Part shown: positions 32,113 to 40,524 of the stretch, piece by piece
How the letters are laid out: every line of letters starts with the position of its first letter
How positions within the stretch are numbered: the first letter of the stretch is position 1
Notes under the pieces: generated by a model
Database searches by the model: none
What the model saw: only the letters and a program-made list of their open reading frames with translations
What the model was told of the DNA's origin: nothing
Translations under genes and position numbers: made by a program
Assembly: GCA_964370965.1 (NCBI GenBank)
Contig: CAYJLW010000031.1
Span: 1 to 43,777 of the forward strand
Length of the DNA: 43,777 bases
Direction of reading: 5' to 3'
Origin: CAYJLW01 sp964370965
Lineage (GTDB): Bacteria; Actinomycetota; Acidimicrobiia; UBA2766

Positions 32113-33333
32113 ATGACGACCGTGATCGTCCTGGCCGCCGTGATAGCCGTGCTCGTGGCGGGCGCCGCCGTCTTCCTCGTGCGCCGCTCGGTGCGCCCGG
32201 AGGCCCCGGAGGCGGTCCCGCCGGCAGATCGACCCCGCCCCCGCGGCGAGCCCGCCGGCCATCCCGCCGGGCCCACGGCGGCCGACGTCGTGGCGGAGGC
32301 CGAGGCCATCCTCGCCCGGGCCCAGGAGGATGCCGCCGGCGGCGACACGACCGTGGCCGAACCGGAGGCACCCCCCGAGGCCCCGGAAGTCCCCCCGGTC
32401 CCCGAATCCGGGACGGCCGTGGAAGCCCCCGCCCGCAAGCGGCCGTCCCTGCGCCAACGCCTCGGGCGCACGCGGAGGGCCTTCACCGACCGCCTGGCCG
32501 AGATCAGGCTGCGACGGAGCATCGACCAGGAGGTGTGGGACGACCTCGAGGAGAGCCTCGTCCTTGCGGACGTGGGCGTCACCGTCGCCTCGGATCTCGT
32601 CGCCTCTGCCCGCGAACGCGCCAAGGCCGAGGGCGCAGGCACCGCCGCCGACGCCGTCGACGCCCTCAAGGCCGTGATGGCCGACACGCTGGCCGGGAGC
32701 GACCGGTCGCTGCACCGGGGCGAGGAGACGTCGGTGTGGCTCGTCACCGGCGTGAACGGCAGCGGCAAGACGACGACCATCGGCAAGCTCGCGAGCGACG
32801 CCGCCGGCCGGGGCGAGAAGGTCGTTCTCGCCGCCGCCGACACGTTCCGTGCCGCGGCGGGAGAGCAGCTCTCGGTGTGGGCGGAGCGCACGGGCGCGGA
32901 GCTCGTGGCCGGCCAGGAAGGTTCGGACCCGGGTGCCGTGGTCTTCGACGCCGTGAGCTTCGCCCGGGCCCGTGACTGCGACCTCCTCCTCGTGGACACC
33001 GCCGGCCGTCTCCAGACCAAGGTCAACCTCATGGAGGAGCTCAAGAAGATCCGCCGCGTCGCCGAGAACGCCGGCGGCACGCCCGACGAGGTGCTCCTCG
33101 TCCTCGACGCCACCACGGGCCAGAACGGCATCTCCCAGGCCCGGGAGTTCGCCAGGGCCGTGGGCGTGACCGGGGTGGTGCTCACCAAGCTCGACGGCAC
33201 AGCGAAGGGCGGCATCGCGTTCGCCGTGGAGGCCGAGTTCGCCATCCCCATCAAGCTCGTGGGTGTGGGCGAGGGCGTCGACGACCTCACGCCCTTCGAT
33301 CCCGACGAGTTCGTCGACGCCCTCTTCGACTGA
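32113..33333 (+). CDS. ftsY: Signal recognition particle receptor FtsY
   Basis: Membrane-docked GTPase that receives ribosome-SRP complexes. 406 aa. An N-terminal hydrophobic anchor (~3-22, VIVLAAVIAVLVAGAAVFLV), an acidic Pro-rich linker to ~110, then the N domain and G domain: GVNGSGKTTTIGKLA at 213, AADTFRAAA, DTAGR at 295, and TKLDGTAKGG. TGA is followed at once by the ATG of the polyprenyl synthase gene. Confidence 0.96.
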   Translation: MTTVIVLAAVIAVLVAGAAVFLVRRSVRPEAPEAVPPADRPRPRGEPAGHPAGPTAADVVAEAEAILARAQEDAAGGDTTVAEPEAPPEAPEVPPVPESGTAVEAPARKRPSLRQRLGRTRRAFTDRLAEIRLRRSIDQEVWDDLEESLVLADVGVTVASDLVASARERAKAEGAGTAADAVDALKAVMADTLAGSDRSLHRGEETSVWLVTGVNGSGKTTTIGKLASDAAGRGEKVVLAAADTFRAAAGEQLSVWAERTGAELVAGQEGSDPGAVVFDAVSFARARDCDLLLVDTAGRLQTKVNLMEELKKIRRVAENAGGTPDEVLLVLDATTGQNGISQAREFARAVGVTGVVLTKLDGTAKGGIAFAVEAEFAIPIKLVGVGEGVDDLTPFDPDEFVDALFD

Positions 33334-34311
33334 ATGGAAGCGCGCTCGGTCACCGATGTCGTCGGCTACGCCCCCCTCGGCGACGCCCTCCGTCTCGTCG
33401 ATGCGGGCCTCGAGGAGGCCACGTCTGAGCGCGGCAGCCTCATAGAGGGAGTCGCCCGCCACCTTCTCACCGCAGGCGGGAAGCGGATCCGGCCTGCGAT
33501 CACCGTGCTCGCCGGGGAGCTCTTCTCCCCGGGCTCCGGGGACGTGGTGGCCATCGCGGTGGCCGTGGAGCTCGTCCACCTCGGCAGCCTCTACCACGAC
33601 GACGTCATCGACGAGGCCGAGGTCCGGCGCGGTGTGCCCACGGTGAACGCCGTCTGGTCGAACACGGTGGCGATCCTCGCCGGGGACTTCCTTCTCGCCC
33701 GCGCCTCGGAGATCGCCGCCGGCCTCGGTGCCGAACCCGCCCGCATCCTGGGCGCCACCGTTGCCCGGCTCGTGGCGGGGGAGGTGCGGGAGATCGAGCT
33801 CACGCACAACCCAGACGCCGGCGTCGCCGCCTACGAGGAGGTGATCGCCGCCAAGACAGCGTCGGTGATGGCGGCTGCGGGGCGGCTGGGCGCCCTCGTC
33901 GCCGGGGCCCCGGTCGTGGCGGTGGAGGCGGCCGAGCGCTTCGGGAGCGAGCTCGGGATGGCGTTCCAGATCGCAGACGACGTCCTCGACCTCGTCGCCG
34001 AGGAGAACGTGACTGGCAAGGAGGCCGGGCGCGACGTCATCGAAGGCGTCTACACGCTGCCCGTCCTGCTCGCTCTGGAACGCGACGCAGGCGGGGAGCT
34101 CCGCGGCCTCCTGCGGGCGGATCCCACGCCGGAGGACGTCACTGCCGTCCGGGATCTCGTGGCCGACCTAGGGGGTGTGGGCGCCGCTCTCGCCGTCGCC
34201 CGCGGCCGCCTCGCAGGCGCCGAGGCGGCCCTCGGCGAGCTCCCGGCGGGCCCCGCCCGTGAAGGCCTCGGTCGCCTGGCCCGATTCGTGCTCGAGCGCC
34301 TGGACTCCTGA
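33334..34311 (+). CDS. Trans-polyprenyl diphosphate synthase
   Basis: Condenses allylic diphosphates with isopentenyl diphosphate to make quinone side chains or carotenoid/lipid precursors; chain length cannot be read safely. 325 aa. First aspartate-rich motif LYHDDVIDEAEVRRG (DDxxD), KRIRPAI substrate motif near 50, and second motif FQIADDVLDLV. The ATG directly abuts the ftsY stop. A weak 6-bp hairpin (GAGGCC/GGCCTC, 34310-34329) follows the stop. Insertion of this gene after ftsY is unlike the amt-glnB-glnD order seen in mycobacteria. Confidence 0.9.
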   Translation: MEARSVTDVVGYAPLGDALRLVDAGLEEATSERGSLIEGVARHLLTAGGKRIRPAITVLAGELFSPGSGDVVAIAVAVELVHLGSLYHDDVIDEAEVRRGVPTVNAVWSNTVAILAGDFLLARASEIAAGLGAEPARILGATVARLVAGEVREIELTHNPDAGVAAYEEVIAAKTASVMAAAGRLGALVAGAPVVAVEAAERFGSELGMAFQIADDVLDLVAEENVTGKEAGRDVIEGVYTLPVLLALERDAGGELRGLLRADPTPEDVTAVRDLVADLGGVGAALAVARGRLAGAEAALGELPAGPAREGLGRLARFVLERLDS

Positions 34312-34435
34312 GGCCGGGCGCGTGGCCTCCCGGGATCCGAGTGGCCGCCCGGGAATCGCGCATGCGGCAATCCGTTCCCCGCGGGGTGCCGGCAGCCGCG
34401 TGGCGCCAAGTCCGGCGACCTGGGAGAATCGGGCG

Positions 34436-35629
34436 ATGTTCCGTCGTACGTGCTGCGCGATCTTCGCTCTGGGTCTGGCCGTCGCCACGTCCGCTTGCGG
34501 GTCCGGCGGGTCCGGCGGGTCCGGCGGGTCCGGCGGGGAACGGCCCGGCAGGTCGGCCCGGTCCCCGAAGTCCGCCTCGCCGGCCGTGAAGACCACCGGG
34601 ACGGGCGGCGGTGCCGGAGGCATGCCCAGGCTGCGCGTGCGTTGGGACGGCATCGATCAGCCCCTCGCCGTGGTGTCGCCCGACGGCGACCCCCGGGTCT
34701 TCGTCGTCGAGCAGGGCGGACGGATCCTCGTCGCCCCCGGCCCCGACAGGGCCCTCGCCGACAGTCCCTACCTCGACCTGTCACGCGACACCCAGGCCGA
34801 GGGGGAGAGGGGTCTCCTCGGCCTGGCTTTTCACGCGGACTTCCGCTCCAACGGCCGCCTCTACGTGAACTTCACGAACCGGGAAGGCGACACCCGCGTG
34901 GTCGAGCTCACAGTCGATCCGGAGGCCGGCCCGCCCGCGGCCGTGAAGTCCCGCCGCGATCTGTTGCGCCTCGACCAGCCTTACGAGAACCACAACGGCG
35001 GTGACGTCGCCTTCGGTCCCGACGGCCGCCTCTGGGTGGGCACGGGCGACGGCGGCGCCGGGGGCGACCCCGAGGACCGGGCGCAGAACTCGAAGTCGCT
35101 CCTGGGCAAGATGCTCCGCTTCGACGTCGAGGCCTCCGAACCGAAGCCCGAGACATGGGCGGTCGGCCTCCGCAATCCCTGGCGCTACTCCTTCGACCCC
35201 GACACCGGGGACCTCTGGATCGGCGACGTCGGCCAGGACGACGAGGAGGAGATCGACGTCGTGCGCGAGGCAGCCGACCAGACGGGGCTCAACTTCGGCT
35301 GGCCCGCCTTCGAGGGGTCCCGCAAGTTCAAGGGCCGGGCCGTTTCCGGCGCCGTGAAGCCCGTCGCCACCTACGGTCGCGACGAGGGCGCCACGGTCGT
35401 GGGAGGCTACGTGTACCGGGGACCCGCCAACGCCCTCTCGGGCCGCTACGTCTACGGGGACTTCGTGAGTGGGCGCATCTGGACCCTCGACGCCGCATCC
35501 CCGGGGACGCCTGAGGAGATCACCGACGCGGTCGGCGCAGAGGGGCTTTCCATCAGCTCGTTCGGCCTCGACTCAGATGGACGCCTCTACGTCTGTGACC
35601 ACAGCGGCAAGGTGCTCAGCTTCGGGTAG
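34436..35629 (+). CDS. Secreted lipoprotein of the glucose/sorbosone (PQQ-type) dehydrogenase family
   Basis: 397 aa. N-terminal signal with lipobox LAVATSAC|G, so anchored outside the cell by a lipidated Cys, then a GSGG linker and a six-bladed beta-propeller typical of soluble aldose sugar dehydrogenase-like proteins: GERGLLGLAFHADF, NGRLYVNFT, HNGGDVAFGPDGRLWVGTGD, VGLRNPWRYSFD, NFGWPAFEG, GGYVYRG and YGDFVSGRIW. Known members oxidise sugars with PQQ, but many homologues have no proven cofactor. A GAGAAT box 6 nt before ATG may be a leaderless -10. Confidence 0.87.
   Translation: MFRRTCCAIFALGLAVATSACGSGGSGGSGGSGGERPGRSARSPKSASPAVKTTGTGGGAGGMPRLRVRWDGIDQPLAVVSPDGDPRVFVVEQGGRILVAPGPDRALADSPYLDLSRDTQAEGERGLLGLAFHADFRSNGRLYVNFTNREGDTRVVELTVDPEAGPPAAVKSRRDLLRLDQPYENHNGGDVAFGPDGRLWVGTGDGGAGGDPEDRAQNSKSLLGKMLRFDVEASEPKPETWAVGLRNPWRYSFDPDTGDLWIGDVGQDDEEEIDVVREAADQTGLNFGWPAFEGSRKFKGRAVSGAVKPVATYGRDEGATVVGGYVYRGPANALSGRYVYGDFVSGRIWTLDAASPGTPEEITDAVGAEGLSISSFGLDSDGRLYVCDHSGKVLSFG
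34502..34537 (+). repeat. Four tandem copies of a 9-bp unit
   Basis: TCCGGCGGG repeated four times exactly, coding Ser-Gly-Gly repeats in the linker after the lipobox. Copy number could vary between strains. Confidence 0.9.
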
Positions 35630-35777
35630 GCCGAGAGCCTCGCAACCGGGCGCGTGAGCCCTCACATGTGACGCGCGGCGCGCCCGGTTCCGTCCAGGGG
35701 GCTCCCGGTCGGGACCCGGCACGGGAGATGCCGGCGGGCGCGGGGGACGCGGAGGCGGGAGGGGCGGGTGCTCTCGG

Positions 35778-35783
35778 TAGAGT
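35778..35783 (+). promoter_or_regulatory. Leaderless -10 box of ffh
   Basis: TAGAGT, then 6 nt, then ATG; identical hexamer to that of ftsY, its functional partner. Confidence 0.55.
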
Positions 35784-35789
35784 CGGGCC

Positions 35790-37139
35790 ATGTTCGACAC
35801 TCTCGGCGACCGGCTCCAAGGCATCTTCGGCAAGCTGCGCGGCAGGGGTCGCCTCACCGAGGCGGACGTCGACGAGGCGCTGCGCGAGGTGCGCCTCGCC
35901 CTGCTCGAGGCCGACGTCAACTTCAAGGTCGTGAAGGGCTTCGTCGCCCGGGTGAAGGAGCGGGCAGCGGCCGAGGACGTCTCCCGGAGCCTCACCCCCG
36001 CGCAGCAGGTGATCAAGATCGTCCACGAGGAGCTCATCGAGTTGCTCGGCGGCCAGGCCGTGCGGCTCACGCTCGCTTCGCAGCCACCCACGGTGATCCT
36101 CATGGCGGGGCTGCAGGGCTCCGGCAAGACGACCGCCTGCGCCAAGCTCGCCGTGCAGATGAAGAGCCGCGGGCACCAGCCCCTTCTCGTGGCCTGTGAC
36201 CTGCAGCGACCCGCTGCCGTCGCGCAGCTCCGCGTCCTGGGGGAGAAGGCCCACTGTCCGGTCTACGCCGAGGGTGCCGAGCCCGGGGGCGACCCCGTGG
36301 CCGTCGCCGCCGCCGGGGTCGCCGAGGCGGTCCGCGTGGGGCGCGACGTCGTCGTCGTCGACACCGCCGGTCGCCTCTCGATCGACGCCGAGCTCATGGC
36401 CGAGCTCGCTCGCGTTCGGGAAGCTGTGCAGCCGCACGCCACGTTGCTCGTGATCGACGCCATGATCGGCCAGGACGCCGTCACCACGGCGGCGCACTTC
36501 AACGAGGAGATCCCTCTGGACGGCGTCGTTCTCACCAAGCTCGACGGCGACGCCCGGGGCGGGGCCGCGCTGTCGGTTCGCGAAGTCGTGGGCAAGCCCA
36601 TCTTCTACGTCGGCGTGGGGGAGAAGCTCGCCGACTTCGAGCCCTTCCACCCCGACCGCATGGCGAGCCGCATTCTCGGCATGGGCGACGTCCTCACCCT
36701 CATCGAGAAGGCCGAGGGGGCTTTCGACGTGGCCGAGGCCCAGAAGATGGAGGAGAAGCTCCGCAAGGCGACCTTCACGCTCGAGGACTTCCTGTCCCAG
36801 ATGCAGCAGGTGAAGAAGATGGGGCCCCTCACCCAGGTCCTCGGGATGCTGCCCGGGGTCGGCAAACAGCTCAAGGGAGTCGATCTGGACGAGCGGGACA
36901 TGTCCCGGATCGAGGCCGTGATCCAGTCCATGACCCCAGAAGAGCGGCGCAACCCGGCGCTCATCAAGTCCAGCCGCCGGACACGTATCGCACGGGGCAG
37001 CGGCACCACCGTCCAGGACGTGAACGCCCTCCTGAAGGAGTTCAAGGCGGTCCAGCAGATGATGAAGGGGCTCCTCGGCGGCAAGAAGGGCAAGATGTTG
37101 CGGGGCCTCGACCTCTCCGCGCTGCCGGATCTGAACTGA
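35790..37139 (+). CDS. ffh: Signal recognition particle protein Ffh (SRP54)
   Basis: GTPase subunit of SRP; binds signal peptides and SRP RNA and docks with FtsY. 449 aa. N domain from MFDTLGDRLQ; G domain with GLQGSGKTT at 107-115, DLQRPAAV, DTAGRL and TKLDGDARGG; Met-rich M domain from ~295 with FLSQMQQVKKMGPL, MLPGV and MTPEERRNP. Terminal residues KGKMLRGLDLSALPDLN are short, without a long Gly/Met tail. Confidence 0.97.
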   Translation: MFDTLGDRLQGIFGKLRGRGRLTEADVDEALREVRLALLEADVNFKVVKGFVARVKERAAAEDVSRSLTPAQQVIKIVHEELIELLGGQAVRLTLASQPPTVILMAGLQGSGKTTACAKLAVQMKSRGHQPLLVACDLQRPAAVAQLRVLGEKAHCPVYAEGAEPGGDPVAVAAAGVAEAVRVGRDVVVVDTAGRLSIDAELMAELARVREAVQPHATLLVIDAMIGQDAVTTAAHFNEEIPLDGVVLTKLDGDARGGAALSVREVVGKPIFYVGVGEKLADFEPFHPDRMASRILGMGDVLTLIEKAEGAFDVAEAQKMEEKLRKATFTLEDFLSQMQQVKKMGPLTQVLGMLPGVGKQLKGVDLDERDMSRIEAVIQSMTPEERRNPALIKSSRRTRIARGSGTTVQDVNALLKEFKAVQQMMKGLLGGKKGKMLRGLDLSALPDLN

Positions 37140-37143
37140 CCTC

Positions 37144-37152
37144 TGTTACACT
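37144..37152 (+). promoter_or_regulatory. Extended -10 promoter of rpsP-khpA-rimM
   Basis: TGTTACACT is a TGN-TANNNT extended -10 just after ffh. It would give a ~95-nt leader before rpsP, with a CCGGG/CCCGG hairpin near 37223-37237 and GAAAGGAG before the ATG. The long leader contrasts with the leaderless neighbours. Confidence 0.5.
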
Positions 37153-37253
37153 GCCCGCACCTCGAGGCGGCCCCCGTGGCCGCGCCGTTGGTCAGATTTT
37201 GCCACCCTGTCACTTGGATCGCCGGGCTGGACCCGGTCTTGAAAGGAGTCTCC

Positions 37254-37514
37254 ATGGCGGTGAAGATCCGCCTCATGCGCACGGGCAAGAAGAGGCAGCC
37301 TCACTACCGGGTCGTGGTCGCCGACGGCCGCAGCCCCCGCGACGGCCGTTTCATCGAGATCATCGGGCACTACAACCCGCGCACGGATCCCTCGACCATT
37401 CAGATCGACAACGACAAGGCCGTGGGCTGGTTGCGCAAAGGGGCCCAGCCCTCCGATGCCTGCACGAAGCTGCTCCAGATCAGCGGCGCTATGGCGGAGT
37501 TCAAGGGCGTATGA
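37254..37514 (+). CDS. rpsP: 30S ribosomal protein S16
   Basis: 86 aa; start MAVKIRLMRTGKKRQPHYRV and DGRFIEIIGHYNPR are diagnostic. AAAGGAG lies 5-6 nt before ATG. Its stop overlaps the next ATG (ATGA). Confidence 0.97.
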   Translation: MAVKIRLMRTGKKRQPHYRVVVADGRSPRDGRFIEIIGHYNPRTDPSTIQIDNDKAVGWLRKGAQPSDACTKLLQISGAMAEFKGV

Positions 37515-37912
37515 GCGAAGGCACAGATGTCGACGTCCCCGCGGACGAGGATCTTCCCGAGGCCGAGGTCGACACTGAGATCGACACCGGCGGCGTCTCC
37601 GATGGCGTCGCCGATGACGTCGCCGAGGCGGGCAATCCTGAGGAAGAGGACTTCGAGGACGACTTCGACGAGGTGAGCGCTCCGGAACGCGTCCTCGACG
37701 TCTGCCTCCGCCACATCGTCGACAACCCCGACGCCATCGAGATCGACGTCGAGGAGGACCGCCGCCGCCTCACCCTTCATGTCCGTGTCGCCCAGGAGGA
37801 CATGGGCAAGGTGATCGGCCGCAACGGCCGTGTGGCCAACGCCCTGCGCACGCTCATCAAGGCGGCGGGGTCGCGCGACGGCATCGCGGCCACCGTCGAG
37901 ATCGACGACTGA
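37511..37912 (+). CDS. khpA: KH-domain RNA-binding protein with acidic N-terminal extension
   Basis: 133 aa. The C-terminal ~75 residues are the KhpA-type KH domain (APERVLDVCLRHIVDNPDAI, GKVIGRNGRVANALRTLIKA, with the GxxG loop GRNG at 103-106). KhpA usually is ~75-80 aa; here ~57 extra, strongly acidic residues precede it (Asp/Glu/Val-rich). KhpA binds RNA and affects cell size in other bacteria. Coupled to rpsP; rimM starts 7 nt after its stop. Confidence 0.92.
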   Translation: MSEGTDVDVPADEDLPEAEVDTEIDTGGVSDGVADDVAEAGNPEEEDFEDDFDEVSAPERVLDVCLRHIVDNPDAIEIDVEEDRRRLTLHVRVAQEDMGKVIGRNGRVANALRTLIKAAGSRDGIAATVEIDD

Positions 37913-37919
37913 GTCACCG

Positions 37920-38477
37920 GTGGGGGCTGAAGGCCCGGCATACCTCGTCGTGGGAATGCTGCTGCGGCCCCACGGGGTCCACGGCGGCGTCGTCGTCATG
38001 CCCCTCACCGACCAGGACCGGCGATTCGACCCCGGGGCCCGGCTCCTGCTCGGCCCGGAGCGACTTCCGGTCACCGTCGCGGAAGCTCGCCCGTACAAGG
38101 GCCGTCTCCTCGTGCGCCTCGAGGAGATCCCGAACCGTGAGGCCGCAGAGAGCCACAAGAGGGCGGAGCTCGCCATAACGGCGGCCGACGTCGGGCCGCC
38201 CCCGGAGGGAGCCGTGTGGGCGCGCGACTTGGAGGGCCTGCCGGTGCGCGACCCGGCGGGTCGCGACCGGGGCCGGGTCCTGGGCGTGGAGTCCAACCCC
38301 GCCCACGACGTCCTCCTCTGTGAGGACCCCGAGGGCCGGCCGTATGCCGTTCCGATGGTGCGGGCCCTCATGGACCCCGTCGCTCCGGGAGTCACAGAGG
38401 TCGTCGTCCGCCCCATTCCCGGCCTCTTGCCCGAGGACACGGACACGGGCATGGACACGGAATCGGACACGGACTGA
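37920..38477 (+). CDS. rimM: Ribosome maturation factor RimM
   Basis: Assists assembly of the 30S head near S19. 185 aa. N-terminal VVGMLLRPHGVHGGVVVMPL, then the PRC-barrel domain with WARDLEGLPVRD and the PYAVPMVRALM region. GTG at 37920 is used, directly before the conserved domain. The C terminus ends in an acidic Asp/Thr/Glu tail coded by near-repeats of GACACGG. Confidence 0.9.
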   Translation: MGAEGPAYLVVGMLLRPHGVHGGVVVMPLTDQDRRFDPGARLLLGPERLPVTVAEARPYKGRLLVRLEEIPNREAAESHKRAELAITAADVGPPPEGAVWARDLEGLPVRDPAGRDRGRVLGVESNPAHDVLLCEDPEGRPYAVPMVRALMDPVAPGVTEVVVRPIPGLLPEDTDTGMDTESDTD

Positions 38478-38486
38478 TCTGCGGTG

Positions 38487-38508
38487 GTGAGGGGGGCGGA
38501 CCCCTCAC
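38487..38508. terminator. Bidirectional hairpin between rimM and tsaC
   Basis: GTGAGGGG, loop ggcgga, CCCCTCAC: a perfect 8-bp stem in the 33-bp gap between the convergent stops of rimM and tsaC, so it may end both transcripts. Confidence 0.55.
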
Positions 38509-38510
38509 GC

Positions 38511-39521
38511 TCAGCTCGCGGACGCCCGGCGCAGCCGGTCCATGATCGTGCGACCGATGCCGACCTCATCGACCGTCTCGACGAGGAGGACGTCGATCCC
38601 GGTGCGCTCGGCGTCCCGCAGGGCTGCAAAGAGCCGGCGCCCGTACGCGGCGAGGTCTCCAGGGACGTTCTCGACGTAGCCCAGCGGGGGCAGGCGGTGG
38701 GGGAGGAACCGGCCCAGGACCCCGACCCGGGCGACGCCGTCCCTCGTTACCCAACGCTCCAACTCGGCACTCCAGTCTTCGCGCCGCACGAGCTCGACCC
38801 GGCAGGTGGGGGCGTAGTGGCGGTGACGCAGCCCGGGAGAAGGGGCGGGCCCGCCGTCCTCCCCGGCCATCGTGACCTCGACGTCGAGGACGGCGCGGAT
38901 CGTTTCCGCCGTCACGCCACCCTGGCGCAGGACTACGGGGGCGTCGCCTCGGGCGTCCACGACGGTGGACTCCATGCCCACGGGCGTGGGGCCGGCGTCC
39001 AGCACGGCGGCGATGCGCCCCACCAGGTCACGGAGGACGTCGGTGCCCCGGGTGGGGCTCGGTCGGCCGGCGAGATTGGCGCTCGGCGCCGCCAGGGGGC
39101 CGCCGAAGGCGTGCAGGAGCCCGAGGGCGACTGGGTGATCCGGGACGCGCACAGCCACGGTGGGGAGTCCGGCGGTGACTCCGGGGGCGAGGCCCGGGGC
39201 GGCGTCGAGGACCAACGCGAGCGGACCCGGCCAGAAGGCGCCGGCCAGTGCTCGGGCGAGCGGGGTGATCTCCGTCACGAGACGCCCGAGGGACGCTACG
39301 TCCGCGACGTGGACGATGAGCGGGTTGTCGCCCGGGCGACCCTTCACCCGGAAGACGGACTCCACGGCCTCCTGTGCTGTGGCGTCGGCACCGAGGCCGT
39401 AGACGGTCTCCGTCGGGAACGCCACGAGACGGCCCGCGCTCAGGAGGGCGGCGGCGTCCGCGAGCGTCCCCGGATCCGGGTCAGCGGGATCTACGTTCAG
39501 GTGCAGGGTTCTCATCGCCAT
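38511..39521 (-). CDS. tsaC: Threonylcarbamoyl-AMP synthase (Sua5/YwlC/TsaC family)
   Basis: Makes threonylcarbamoyl-AMP for the t6A37 modification of ANN-decoding tRNAs. 336 aa: the YrdC domain (FPTETVYGLGADATA, VKGRPGDNPLIVHV, FWPGPLALVL, GGPLAAPSANLAGRPSPT) plus the ~110-residue Sua5 C-terminal domain after SPGLRHRHYAPTC, so this is the long Sua5 form. ATG at 39521; a second ATG lies at 39515. Convergent with rimM and divergent from trmD. Confidence 0.94.
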   Translation of the reverse strand: MAMRTLHLNVDPADPDPGTLADAAALLSAGRLVAFPTETVYGLGADATAQEAVESVFRVKGRPGDNPLIVHVADVASLGRLVTEITPLARALAGAFWPGPLALVLDAAPGLAPGVTAGLPTVAVRVPDHPVALGLLHAFGGPLAAPSANLAGRPSPTRGTDVLRDLVGRIAAVLDAGPTPVGMESTVVDARGDAPVVLRQGGVTAETIRAVLDVEVTMAGEDGGPAPSPGLRHRHYAPTCRVELVRREDWSAELERWVTRDGVARVGVLGRFLPHRLPPLGYVENVPGDLAAYGRRLFAALRDAERTGIDVLLVETVDEVGIGRTIMDRLRRASAS

Positions 39522-39538
39522 CGGGAACGAGTCCCACG

Positions 39539-39544
39539 CTATCG
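39539..39544 (-). promoter_or_regulatory. -10 box of tsaC
   Basis: Minus strand TAGCGT, 17 nt from the end of the ATG and so giving a leader of under ~10 nt. No ribosome site seen. Confidence 0.4.
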
Positions 39545-39621
39545 CGGGTCCTGCCCTTCCGGGTGCACAAAGGCGACATGTGCCGCGGCATCTGCATCCG
39601 CACCCGGGAGACGGGGTTCTC

Positions 39622-39627
39622 TACCCT
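39622..39627 (+). promoter_or_regulatory. Leaderless -10 box of trmD
   Basis: TACCCT, then 9 nt, then ATG. Fits TANNNT with start of transcription at or beside the ATG. Confidence 0.5.
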
Positions 39628-39636
39628 GGCCCCTGC

Positions 39637-40478
39637 ATGCGCATCGACGTCCTCACGATATTCCCGGAGCTCATCACGCCCCACCTGAGCGGGAGCCTGC
39701 TGGGGCGGGCGGTGGGGGCGGGCGTCGTCGACGTCGTGGTCACGGACGTCCGGGACTTCGGGCGGGGCCGGCACCGCCAGGTCGACGACACCGTCTTCGG
39801 GGGGGGCCCAGGCATGGTTCTCCGGGCGGACGTGGTCGCCGATGCCGTGGAGTCGTTGGCGGCGGGCGCCCACGGCCCTGGGAGGCGCATCGTGCTCATG
39901 CCGGCAGGCCGGCCGCTCACCCAGGCCCTCCTCCGGGAGCTGGCCGGCGAAGCGCACCTCGTGCTCCTCTGCGGCCGCTACGAGGGGGTGGACGAGCGGG
40001 CGCTGGAGGAGTGCGGTTTCGAGGCCGTCTCGATCGGGGACTACGTCATCGCCGGCGGCGAGCTCGCCGCGCTCGTCGTAGTGGAGGGCGTCACGCGGCT
40101 CCTGCCCGGCGTGATGGGCAACGCCGAGTCCGCGGCCGAGGAGTCCTTCGAGGGTGGCCTCCTGGAGGCGCCCGCCTACACGCGGCCCGCGTCGTGGCGA
40201 GGGCGCGACGTCCCGCCGGTTCTCCTCGGCGGCAACCACGGTGCGATAGCCGCCTGGCGGCGGAGCGCTGCCGTCGCCCGCACCCGGGAGCGCCGGGCCC
40301 CGGTGCCGGGGGGGGGCCGGGGCGGGGGGGGGGGGGGCCCCCCCCCGGGGGGGGGGGGGGGGGGGGGCGGGGGGTTTCGGTGGCCGGACCGGGTGGGGGC
40401 GGGCGTTTTTTGCTGTTTGGGGCGGTGGCCGGGGGCGTCGTCGACCCCTCCGAGGTGGCAGGGCTGGAGGAGGCCTGA
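39637..40478 (+). CDS. trmD: tRNA (guanine37-N1)-methyltransferase, 3' end frameshifted by a poly-G tract
   Basis: Methylates G37 next to the anticodon, using SAM bound in a knotted SPOUT fold. N-terminal MRIDVLTIFPELI, DTVFGGGPGMVL, LCGRYEGVDERA, SIGDYVIAGGELAAL and VPPVLLGGNHGAIAAWRR are all normal up to about 40293. There the frame runs into a G/C homopolymer tract (40308-40375) and continues as poly-Gly without a stop into rplS. A frame shifted by one base after the tract reads VAGGVVDPSEVAGLEEA and stops at 40478, which looks like the true C terminus. I give that as the end. The break is more likely a sequencing or assembly error than a real mutation, because TrmD is essential. Confidence 0.88.
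40308..40375. other. Poly-G/poly-C low-complexity tract, probable sequence artefact
   Basis: Almost only G, in runs up to 20 or more, with one C run. Following bases to ~40430 (G-rich with runs of T) also look unreliable. It interrupts trmD. Nothing else in the window resembles it. Confidence 0.8.
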
Positions 40479-40486
40479 GGGGCCGG

Positions 40487-40495
40487 TGCTACAAT
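40487..40495 (+). promoter_or_regulatory. Extended -10 promoter of rplS-lepB
   Basis: TGCTACAAT is a TGN-TANNNT extended -10, giving a ~23-nt leader that includes GAGGAG at 40512-40517. Confidence 0.55.
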
Positions 40496-40524
40496 CCCCG
40501 CTGCTTGCTGCGAGGAGTGGCTTC

